Positions 1 through 4,513 of a stretch of 5,303 nt of DNA are shown here, piece after piece. Position numbers and translations under genes: made by a program. The DNA is taken from the NCBI GenBank assembly GCA_902766855.1, contig CACXFE010000193.1:1-5303 (forward strand), in the 5' to 3' direction. The stretch comes from Oscillospiraceae bacterium. Its GTDB lineage: Bacteria; Bacillota; Clostridia; Oscillospirales; Acutalibacteraceae. The notes beneath the pieces were generated by a model, which saw only the letters and a list, made by a program, of their open reading frames with translations, made no database searches and was not told the origin of the DNA. Position 1 is the stretch's first letter, and every line of letters begins with the position of its first letter.

Positions 1-12
1 CGCTACTAAGGA

Positions 13-43
13 GTTTTTCCGACGCACCTGTCGCCGGAAAAAC
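13..43. other. Imperfect hairpin, 9-bp stem with 13-nt loop
   Basis: The arms GTTTTTCCG (13-21) and CGGAAAAAC (35-43) are exact reverse complements. No T-run follows on the plus strand. On the minus strand it lies directly after the terminator hairpin at 44-66, whose T-run forms one arm. It may be a by-product of that T-rich tail or a second structure in the same termination region. No function is assigned. Confidence 0.4.
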
Positions 44-66
44 AAAAAATGCGCCGAAAACGGCGC
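44..66 (-). terminator. Rho-independent terminator, leftward
   Basis: The stem GCGCCG (51-56) pairs with CGGCGC (61-66) around a four-base loop. On the minus strand it is followed by ATTTTTTG and then another T5, the classic GC stem plus U-tract. It lies beyond the first putP terminator (about 163-200), so it probably acts as a back-up terminator for leftward transcription. Confidence 0.7.
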
Positions 67-99
67 AAAGTTGTTGATGCGGTTTTCCCGACAGACTAC

Positions 100-133
100 A
101 AGGCGCGCTCACGATGTGAGCGCGCCTTCTTGT
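100..133 (+). terminator. Strong GC-rich hairpin, probable rightward terminator
   Basis: A 13-bp perfect stem (100-112 with 116-128) has a three-base loop (GAT). On the plus strand it is followed by the moderately T-rich CTTGT; on the minus strand no T-run follows. It would best fit the terminator of a rightward gene lying left of the window. The weak T-tract leaves open a different structural role. Confidence 0.55.
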
Positions 134-162
134 ATAAAAAACTATAAAAACAATATTTATTG

Positions 163-200
163 AGAAAAAACAGCCTCTGAAAACCGTCGGTTTTCAGAGG
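163..200 (-). terminator. Rho-independent terminator of putP
   Basis: A 12-bp perfect stem (174-185 with 189-200) has a three-base loop. On the minus strand it is followed by a T6 run (complement of 165-170). It begins 33 bp after the putP stop codon, so it is the natural end of the putP transcript. A smaller hairpin, GCCCT/AGGGC at 213-226, lies between the stop codon and this stem. Confidence 0.85.
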
Positions 201-233
201 CGCGTTCTTCCCGCCCTAAAAAGGGCTTTGTTA

Positions 234-1772
234 TCAGGATTCGGGAGAAGACTTGATTTCTTCAAACACGGTCACTACTTCATCCTCCGGCGCCCTGGTC
301 AATAAACTGACGATCACGATCGCGCAAGAGGCCAGTAAAAACGCAGGCAGTAATTCATAAATATCCAAGACGGTGCCCGCAAAGACCGAACGAATCACAA
401 ATTTCCATACAAAAATGGTGATTCCGCCGGTCAGCATTCCCGCAAGCGCGCCCCACAAGTTGGAACGCTTCCAGAAAAGCGCAAACAAAACCACCGGCCC
501 GAAAGCCGCGCCAAAGCCCGCCCAGGCGAAAGAAACCACGCGGAAGATCGAACTGTTCGGATTCAGCGAGAGGAACACCGCGATAACGGCAATCACAATC
601 ACGGAAAGGCGCGCGATGATCATCCGCTTTTTATCGGAAAGGTTGACTCCGAAAAAGTCAAGCGCAATATCTTGTGAAGCGCTGGAAGAAGCCGCTAACA
701 ACTGTGAATCGGCCGTGGACATGGTGGCCGCTAAAATGCCGGCTAATATCAATCCGGCAACCAAGGCGGGTGCAAAGCCGTGCGAACTGATCAGTTTCGA
801 AATTTCGATCACCACGCGCTCCCCGTCTTCAAAGTCAGCCATGGCGCCGGTTTGCACCATCGCAAAACCGACCAAGCCGATCACCACCGCTACCGCCATG
901 GAGATCACAACCCATACCGTGGCAATGCGCCGGGAAGTAGCCAATTTTTTGGGATTCTCGATCGCCATAAAACGCAGCAGGATATGCGGCATCCCGAAAT
1001 ATCCAAGCCCCCATGCCAGCGTGGAAATCACGGTAATCACGCCGTACGGCTCTGATTTGCCGGTTTCGGCATTGAACACCGCCGCAATATCCACAAAGCC
1101 TGGCAGCGCGTTCACATTCGCGGTTACCTGCTGCCAACCGCCTGCCACATTGATCCCGTAGCACAGCACGATCACCAACGCAAAAGTCATCACAATGGAT
1201 TGGATCAAATCGGTGGTGGAGGCCGCCAAAAAGCCGCCGAGGGTGGTATACAGCACAATAACCACGGCGCTTAAAACCATTGCCACGGTGTAATCAACCC
1301 CGAAAAGCGAGTTGAACAGTTTCCCGCAAGCGGAAAAGCCGGAAGCCGTATACGGTACGAAAAAGATAATAATGACCAGCGCCGCAATCAGGCTTAAAAT
1401 ATGCCGTTTATCGCCATAGCGTTTGGCAAAAAAATCCGGGAGCGTAACCGCGCCGACGCGAGCAGAATAACGGCGAAGGCGCTTTGCTACGATCAGCCAG
1501 TTGAGATAAGTGCCTACCGCGAGGCCGATCACCGTCCACGAAGCCTCCGCAAAACGGCCGATGATCGCAAGCCCGGGAACCCCCATTAACAAGTACGAAC
1601 TCATATCCGAGGCTTCCGCACTCATCGCCGTGACCAAAGGGCCTAACTTTCGGCCACCCAGATAGAAATCATCTGAATTTTTGTTTTTCTTGGAAAACAG
1701 AAGCCCGATTGCGATCATGCCGATCAAATAGACGATGATTGAAATCAGTACTCCGATATCCGAGCCATTCAT
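234..1772 (-). CDS. putP: Sodium/proline symporter (PutP family)
   Basis: This is a membrane transporter of the sodium:solute symporter (SSS) family that imports proline with Na+. It is 512 residues, close to the E. coli PutP length, and uniformly hydrophobic, as expected for about 13 membrane segments. Visible PutP signatures (512-residue numbering) include GGRKLGP (Arg41), SAEASDMSSYLLMGVPG (Asp56 and Ser58, matching E. coli Na+-site Asp55/Ser57), FFVPYTASG (Tyr141), AWGLGYFGMPHIL (Trp254, Tyr258), ATMSTADSQ (Ser352, Thr353) and FAWAGFGAAFGPVVL. One difference is Tyr60 where E. coli has Trp59. The start is set by the SD: GAAGGAGG lies 7 nt before the ATG at 1772 but only 1 nt before the in-frame ATG at 1778. 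The gene has its own promoter, follows a TetR gene on the same strand and ends at a strong terminator. The family is certain; proline specificity is inferred. Confidence 0.93.
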   Translation of the reverse strand: MNGSDIGVLISIIVYLIGMIAIGLLFSKKNKNSDDFYLGGRKLGPLVTAMSAEASDMSSYLLMGVPGLAIIGRFAEASWTVIGLAVGTYLNWLIVAKRLRRYSARVGAVTLPDFFAKRYGDKRHILSLIAALVIIIFFVPYTASGFSACGKLFNSLFGVDYTVAMVLSAVVIVLYTTLGGFLAASTTDLIQSIVMTFALVIVLCYGINVAGGWQQVTANVNALPGFVDIAAVFNAETGKSEPYGVITVISTLAWGLGYFGMPHILLRFMAIENPKKLATSRRIATVWVVISMAVAVVIGLVGFAMVQTGAMADFEDGERVVIEISKLISSHGFAPALVAGLILAGILAATMSTADSQLLAASSSASQDIALDFFGVNLSDKKRMIIARLSVIVIAVIAVFLSLNPNSSIFRVVSFAWAGFGAAFGPVVLFALFWKRSNLWGALAGMLTGGITIFVWKFVIRSVFAGTVLDIYELLPAFLLASCAIVIVSLLTRAPEDEVVTVFEEIKSSPES

Positions 1773-1779
1773 AACCATT

Positions 1780-1787
1780 CCTCCTTC
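1780..1787 (-). promoter_or_regulatory. Ribosome binding site deciding the putP start
   Basis: On the minus strand the sequence reads GAAGGAGG. The gap is 1 nt to the upstream ATG (1778) and 7 nt to the next in-frame ATG (1772). Only the second spacing is suitable, so the protein should begin MNGSDIG. Confidence 0.8.
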
Positions 1788-1799
1788 AAATACTTTGAC

Positions 1800-1828
1800 A
1801 TTGTATCATAAATAAAAATAGAACGCAA
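1800..1828 (-). promoter_or_regulatory. putP promoter, sigma-A type with extended -10
   Basis: On the minus strand TTGCGT (1828-1823), a 17-bp spacer and TACAAT (1805-1800) form the -35/-10 pair. TGA directly before the -10 gives the extended TGn element. Transcription would start near 1793 with a leader of about 20 nt containing the SD. The 11-mer TATGATACAAT here is identical to the one before the FabG-like gene. Confidence 0.75.
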
Positions 1829-1839
1829 TACAGAATAAA

Positions 1840-1860
1840 GTTCATACATTATGTATGCAC
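1840..1860. promoter_or_regulatory. 21-bp imperfect palindrome, candidate TetR operator
   Basis: Arms GTTCATACAT and ATGTATGCAC surround a central T; 9 of 10 positions are complementary and the inner 15 bp (1843-1857) are perfect. It lies just upstream of the putP -35 box and downstream of the TetR-family gene, and its size suits a TetR dimer. Lying upstream of -35, it could serve activation or partial occlusion of the promoter. Binding by the neighbouring regulator is inference. Confidence 0.5.
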
Positions 1861-1896
1861 TTTTCCTGTAAAACGTTCTAATTACGATAAATATCA

Positions 1897-1912
1897 ATAG
1901 ACCGAAGTCTAT
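1897..1912 (-). terminator. UUCG-tetraloop hairpin after tetR, possible weak terminator
   Basis: On the minus strand ATAGAC-TTCG-GTCTAT forms a 6-bp stem capped by the very stable C(UUCG)G tetraloop. It starts 28 nt after the TetR stop codon. Only TGATATTTAT follows, with no clean U-run, so termination may be partial, or the stem may simply protect the 3' end of the spoIIM-xerD-tetR message. Confidence 0.45.
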
Positions 1913-1940
1913 ACATAAAATAGTCGAAAAGAAAAACTTT

Positions 1941-2561
1941 TTAAGATTTATTCAAATATCCGTTTAAAAATCGGCCGATCATATCTTCCGAATAACGCGA
2001 AAGCGAATAATCCCCTTCACAAATGCACCAATCATACAACAGCGCGCGTTCAAACACCGCGTACGCTTTCACAATATCGTTGGCGGAAACCGCATCCGTC
2101 AATTCCCCGGATTGCTGACCTTCGATGATGATTTTGCGAAGCAGTTTATAATATGTTCGATTGCGATCCAGCAAGTGTTTTTCGCCTTTGGTGGTTAATT
2201 GGCTGGAAAGCAAACGCGCTAACAAATCCACCGAAATACTGTTGTCGATCATTAAAAACAGTTCATGATTCAAAAAAATCAACTTTTGACAGGCGGATAA
2301 TTCGTCCGTCAGCCGATCTTTCAACTCTTCATATTTTTCATCAAACAAATAAGAAAGCGAGGAAAGCAAGGCGTCTTTCCCGTCAAAATAATGATAAAAA
2401 GAGCCTTTGGAAGTGCCGCTTTTTTCCACGATCGCATCCACGGTGGTATCGTCGTATCCGATTTCGTAAAAGAGTTCCCACGCAGCGGAAACAATTTTGC
2501 CTTTTGTGGTTTTTTCAGCGGTTTGCAAGCAGGCTCTCCCCTTTTCGCAAGAAATTTCCAT
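1941..2561 (-). CDS. TetR/AcrR-family transcriptional regulator
   Basis: This is a one-component DNA-binding regulator of 206 residues, a normal TetR length. The N-terminal domain (about 17-66) has the typical pattern: KTTKGKIVSAAWELFYEIG, then the helix-turn-helix TTVDAIVEKSGTSKGSFYHYF (about 39-59) and KDALL. The all-helical C-terminal half (about 70-206) would bind the ligand and form the dimer; the ligand cannot be read from the sequence. The ATG at 2561 has only a weak GGA 3 nt upstream. A TTG at 2528 (Leu12) has GGGGAG 7 nt upstream and would give a 195-residue protein beginning MQTAEKTTKG, so the shorter form is quite possible. The gene starts 11 bp after xerD ends, suggesting co-transcription. 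Its likeliest target is the next gene, putP, through the palindrome at 1840-1860, which is inference. Confidence 0.9.
   Translation of the reverse strand: MEISCEKGRACLQTAEKTTKGKIVSAAWELFYEIGYDDTTVDAIVEKSGTSKGSFYHYFDGKDALLSSLSYLFDEKYEELKDRLTDELSACQKLIFLNHELFLMIDNSISVDLLARLLSSQLTTKGEKHLLDRNRTYYKLLRKIIIEGQQSGELTDAVSANDIVKAYAVFERALLYDWCICEGDYSLSRYSEDMIGRFLNGYLNKS
2536..2541 (-). promoter_or_regulatory. Internal SD supporting an alternative TTG start of the TetR gene
   Basis: The minus strand reads GGGGAG, then 7 nt, then TTG (2528-2526) in frame with the TetR protein. This SD is better than anything in front of the ATG at 2561 and lies inside the longer reading frame. Confidence 0.45.
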
Positions 2562-2572
2562 TCATCCGGCGG

Positions 2573-3454
2573 TCATTTCGCCAGCGGGTGAAATTTCGCA
2601 TAAGCGGCGTTATATTTGTTCTTAATAAACTGCGCGTAAATTTGAGTAGAAGAAATATCGGAGTGCCCCAGCATTTCTTTAATATCTTTCAGTTGCGCAC
2701 CGTTTTCAAGCAAATGCGCCGCGAAAGAATGGCGCAAAGTATGCGGAGTAATATCTTTTTGAATGCCCGCCTTTTCCGAATAATGCTTGATGATTTTCCA
2801 AAAGCCCTGACGGGACATCGGCTGCCCGGTCATATTCGTAAAGAGCCTGTCCTCCGAACTTTCTGTTACAATCACCGGCCGTACATGCACCATGTACTCT
2901 GCCACGGCCTTGATCGCACCGGGATACATCGGTACAATGCGCTCTTTCTTATCATTATGTAAATGCACAATGCCGACCTGCAAATTCACATCCTGTACGG
3001 ATAAGTCGATCAGTTCCGAAACCTTCACACCCGTGGCGTACAGCAGTTCAAGCATCGCCTTGTCGCGGATTCCTTTGTAATCGCTTTCGTCCGGTTGAGA
3101 TAAAAGCAGCACGATTTCGTTGGAATCTAAAATATCGGGAAGTTTTTTATCTGCTTTTTTCAGTTTGATCCCGTCCGCCGGGTTAAGGCTCACCGCCCCT
3201 TGCTCCGCCAGATAGCGGTAAAAACAACGGATCGAAGCAATGATGCGGGTTTTGGTGGCATCCGATTTCGCGTGTACGGTAAGATAATCGAGATAGCGAT
3301 GCAAAAACGCGGTGTCCGCCGCCGTGACATCCATATTCGAAGAAGCGCAGAAAGAAAGGAACTGGTGCAGATCGCGCAAATAGGAATCTACCGTATTGGA
3401 AGAAGCCTTTTTGCGTTCCAGTAAGTATTGCTTAAAGCCATTGCTATACTCCAA
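2573..3454 (-). CDS. xerD: XerD-like site-specific tyrosine recombinase with altered active-site residues
   Basis: XerC/XerD recombinases resolve chromosome dimers at dif. With the TTG start at 3454 the protein is 293 residues, close to the 298 of E. coli XerD. An AAGGAGG SD lies 9 nt upstream; longer reading of the frame (to 3595) would only overlap spoIIM. An N-terminal SAM-like core-binding domain (about 1-95) precedes the catalytic domain (about 107-293). His238 and Arg241 (TPHTLRHSFAAHLL), His264 (LGHSD) and nucleophile Tyr273 (STQIYAQF) are present at the E. coli spacing. Unusually, the first catalytic Arg is Lys144 (YATGVKVSEL, codon AAG), and the usual GKG beta-hairpin is replaced by LHNDKKER, one residue shorter, with Lys169 nearby. 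The gene follows spoIIM by 41 bp, a proximity known in Bacillus and clostridia. A specialised or paralogous Xer protein remains possible. Confidence 0.85.
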   Translation of the reverse strand: MEYSNGFKQYLLERKKASSNTVDSYLRDLHQFLSFCASSNMDVTAADTAFLHRYLDYLTVHAKSDATKTRIIASIRCFYRYLAEQGAVSLNPADGIKLKKADKKLPDILDSNEIVLLLSQPDESDYKGIRDKAMLELLYATGVKVSELIDLSVQDVNLQVGIVHLHNDKKERIVPMYPGAIKAVAEYMVHVRPVIVTESSEDRLFTNMTGQPMSRQGFWKIIKHYSEKAGIQKDITPHTLRHSFAAHLLENGAQLKDIKEMLGHSDISSTQIYAQFIKNKYNAAYAKFHPLAK

Positions 3455-3463
3455 TTCTTTCAA

Positions 3464-3470
3464 CCTCCTT
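3464..3470 (-). promoter_or_regulatory. Ribosome binding site fixing the TTG start of xerD
   Basis: AAGGAGG on the minus strand is followed by 9 nt and TTG (3454-3452). A TTG touching the SD (3463-3461) is too close, and no ATG in frame lies nearby. The resulting N-terminus MEYSNGFKQYL matches the usual beginning of Xer proteins. Confidence 0.8.
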
Positions 3471-3495
3471 CTTTTAGGATCAAAACAGAGCCTCG

Positions 3496-4128
3496 TCAAC
3501 TCAAACCGAAACTCGTTGAAAACAGCAGTGTAAAAACCGCGTCGATCAGGGCGGAAAGCAACACGATCCCGATCAACACGATATATCTTCCGCAATAATT
3601 TTTAAAATCGGCCGATAGATCCGCCGGGTTTGCGGCCGAAGCGGTCAGTTTCGCCATCATCACCGAGAAACGAAAAGATTCCCTTTGCGCCAGCAAATAC
3701 GCAATCAGGAAAACCGCCGTAGACGGCAGTACCAACACGGCGTGAAAGGCGATCCCTTTGACCGAATATTCCGAATAAAGCAAGCCCGTGACCGCGCCGA
3801 GAATCATGCCGCGCACAGCGCCGCATAACGGAACCAACACCGGCCCCAATACCGAAGTGCCGAAAGCAAAAACCGGCAAAAACCACAAACAGGAAGCCAT
3901 AAAAGAATCCAGCGTGATTTTTAAAAAAGCATCGCCCGCATGGAGTGAAAGAACCCGTTTCAGTTCTTTATCCGCAAAGAAAGAAACGATCCCGATGTTT
4001 TGCCCGGCAAGCGCCCCCAAGATCACCCCGGCCGATAGAACGGCGACAATCAGGCACCATGTGCCATTGCGGGAAATCAATCCCATTGCCCCAAATCCTT
4101 TGATTCTCAATACAGTTCCTTTTTGCAT
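3496..4128 (-). CDS. spoIIM: Stage II sporulation protein M (SpoIIM/DUF95 family) membrane protein
   Basis: This 210-residue polytopic membrane protein is close to the 214 residues of B. subtilis SpoIIM, which works with SpoIID and SpoIIP in the mother cell to thin septal peptidoglycan and drive engulfment. Five hydrophobic segments are visible at about 23-43, 71-93, 96-117, 123-147 and 181-204. The central LPVFAFGTSVLGPVLVPLCG with the glycine-rich VRGMILGAVTGLLY, the aromatic/basic YSVKGIAFHAVLVLPS and the AQRESFRFSVMM loop resemble SpoIIM proteins of Ruminococcaceae as I recall them. The ATG has GGAGG 8 nt upstream. Placement just before xerD supports the name, and a sigma-E-like promoter lies directly upstream. 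Sequence identity to the Bacillus protein is probably low, so the call rests on topology, pattern and context together. Confidence 0.78.
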   Translation of the reverse strand: MQKGTVLRIKGFGAMGLISRNGTWCLIVAVLSAGVILGALAGQNIGIVSFFADKELKRVLSLHAGDAFLKITLDSFMASCLWFLPVFAFGTSVLGPVLVPLCGAVRGMILGAVTGLLYSEYSVKGIAFHAVLVLPSTAVFLIAYLLAQRESFRFSVMMAKLTASAANPADLSADFKNYCGRYIVLIGIVLLSALIDAVFTLLFSTSFGLS

Positions 4129-4136
4129 ACCCTTTC

Positions 4137-4141
4137 CCTCC
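4137..4141 (-). promoter_or_regulatory. spoIIM ribosome binding site
   Basis: GGAGG on the minus strand lies 8 nt before the ATG at 4128, an optimal spacing that supports this start over the internal Met15. Confidence 0.8.
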
Positions 4142-4153
4142 GATTTCTGCTAT

Positions 4154-4182
4154 ATACTATGCAAAAAAAGGACAAGATATGC
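4154..4182 (-). promoter_or_regulatory. Candidate sigma-E (mother-cell) promoter of spoIIM
   Basis: On the minus strand GCATATC (4182-4176), a 14-bp spacer and CATAGTAT (4161-4154) match the Bacillus sigma-E consensus KMATATT-N14/15-CATACAMT at 12 of 15 positions. Transcription would start near 4147, just ahead of the SD at 4141. In B. subtilis spoIIM belongs to the sigma-E regulon, so the site agrees with the gene's role. Confidence 0.6.
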
Positions 4183-4192
4183 GAACCGCATA
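4178..4192. repeat. Inverted repeat overlapping the spoIIM -35 region
   Basis: TATGCG-AAC-CGCATA is a perfect 6-bp inverted repeat with a 3-nt centre. It overlaps the candidate -35 element of spoIIM, so it could be an operator for a repressor. No T-run follows on either strand, so it is not a terminator. Confidence 0.4.
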
Positions 4193-4213
4193 AAAAACAA
4201 GATTTAGGCGCAC

Positions 4214-4223
4214 CGTGATCACG
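4214..4223. repeat. Perfect 10-bp palindrome CGTGATCACG
   Basis: This short uninterrupted palindrome lies upstream of the spoIIM promoter. Related GTGA and TCAC half-elements occur at 4279-4282 and 4289-4292. It could be a regulator site, but its length alone is not strong evidence. Confidence 0.3.
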
Positions 4224-4252
4224 AAACAACTAAATATAGAAATAATGCAATT

Positions 4253-4438
4253 TTATGTAAACTTATGAAACATCGTTCGTGAAAATAATCACATAAAACC
4301 AAAGCATATTTCCGTCAATAATATAGTTATACAACATTTTTTAAGTTATGTCAACCAAAACTTTTTTCAAGATAAAATGTTATGTAAACTGTTTATGTAA
4401 ACCACACAAGATATGCTCCCCTGTTGATTATGTAAACC
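4253..4438 (+). repeat. Array of TTATGTAAAC direct repeats resembling XerD half-sites of dif
   Basis: Exact TTATGTAAAC copies lie at 4253-4262, 4380-4389, 4393-4402 and 4428-4437. The first two extend to TTATGTAAACT. Degenerate copies are TTATGTCAAC (4346-4355) and TTATGAAAC (4263-4271, one base short and tandem with the first). All point the same way. TTATGTAAACT is the XerD arm of B. subtilis dif as I recall it. Spacing is irregular, so this is not a simple tandem duplication. Possible roles are XerD binding sites for chromosome-terminus functions or an operator array for the FabG-like gene. Confidence 0.75.
4363..4390 (+). other. Candidate dif-like site (XerC arm, spacer, XerD arm)
   Basis: The right 11 bp, TTATGTAAACT (4380-4390), equals the B. 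subtilis XerD arm. The left 11 bp, TTTTTCAAGAT (4363-4373), match the B. subtilis XerC arm ACTTCCTAGAA at 6 of 11 positions. The 6-bp centre AAAATG matches TATATA at 3 of 6. The XerC arm match is modest, so this may be a XerD half-site only. Confidence 0.35.
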
Positions 4439-4459
4439 CAATTTCTTGTAAAATACCTC

Positions 4460-4488
4460 TTTAAATTTTTTCAAAAGTATGATACAAT
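4460..4488 (+). promoter_or_regulatory. Promoter of the FabG-like gene, extended -10
   Basis: TTTAAA (4460-4465), a 17-bp spacer and TACAAT (4483-4488) form the promoter, with TGA before the -10 as an extended element. The -35 is weak (4 of 6). The start would be near 4495, with a leader of about 19 nt. The repeat array ends 22 bp upstream of the -35 box. Confidence 0.65.
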
Positions 4489-4500
4489 AAGAAAAAACGC

Positions 4501-4511
4501 AGGATGTGATC
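4501..4511 (+). promoter_or_regulatory. Ribosome binding site of the FabG-like gene
   Basis: AGGATGTGATC differs at one of 11 positions from AGGAGGTGATC, the complement of the usual 16S rRNA 3' end. It ends 2 nt before the ATG at 4514, with the core about 7 nt away, so the start codon is well supported. Confidence 0.65.
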
Positions 4512-4513
4512 AA

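Larger units (their letters stand above)
4129..4513. other. 385-bp AT-rich divergent intergenic region
   Basis: This is the only long gene-free stretch. From left to right it holds the spoIIM SD and sigma-E-like promoter, an inverted repeat TATGCG/CGCATA (4178-4192), a 10-bp perfect palindrome CGTGATCACG (4214-4223), the TTATGTAAAC repeat array (4253-4437) and the promoter and SD of the FabG-like gene. No small reading frame in it has a convincing SD and start. Confidence 0.7.

Noticed and set aside
1..9. CGC TAC TAA as the end of a rightward gene
   Set aside because: Two codons and a stop are too little to support a coding feature, although the plus-strand hairpin at 100-128 would fit such a gene.
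373..1161. Long open frame on the plus strand opposite putP
   Set aside because: It lies entirely antisense to the clear transporter gene and has low-complexity, family-less composition, as expected for a shadow frame.
2153..2962. Open plus-strand frame across tetR and xerD
   Set aside because: It spans two well-supported genes on the opposite strand, is very rich in Arg and Phe and matches no family I know.
3471..3499. TTGACG-N17-TAAAAG on the minus strand as a xerD promoter
   Set aside because: The -10 abuts the AAGGAGG of xerD, so transcription would start within or after the SD. It overlaps the end of spoIIM and is probably chance.
3455..3595. N-terminal extension of the recombinase to an ATG at 3595
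   Set aside because: It overlaps the end of spoIIM in another frame, has no family-like sequence and would exceed the usual Xer length; the TTG at 3454 has a strong SD.
3788..4207. Open plus-strand frame opposite spoIIM
   Set aside because: It is antisense to the membrane protein and rich in Thr, Pro and Lys as a mirror of hydrophobic codons; it has no convincing start signal.
4253..4438. DnaA-box cluster (replication origin)
   Set aside because: TTATGTAAA differs from TTATNCACA at two key positions, no dnaA or dnaN is present, and the match to the XerD arm of dif is much better.
4253..4438. CRISPR array
   Set aside because: The repeats are only 10 bp, spacing is irregular (13 to about 90 bp) and no cas gene is visible.
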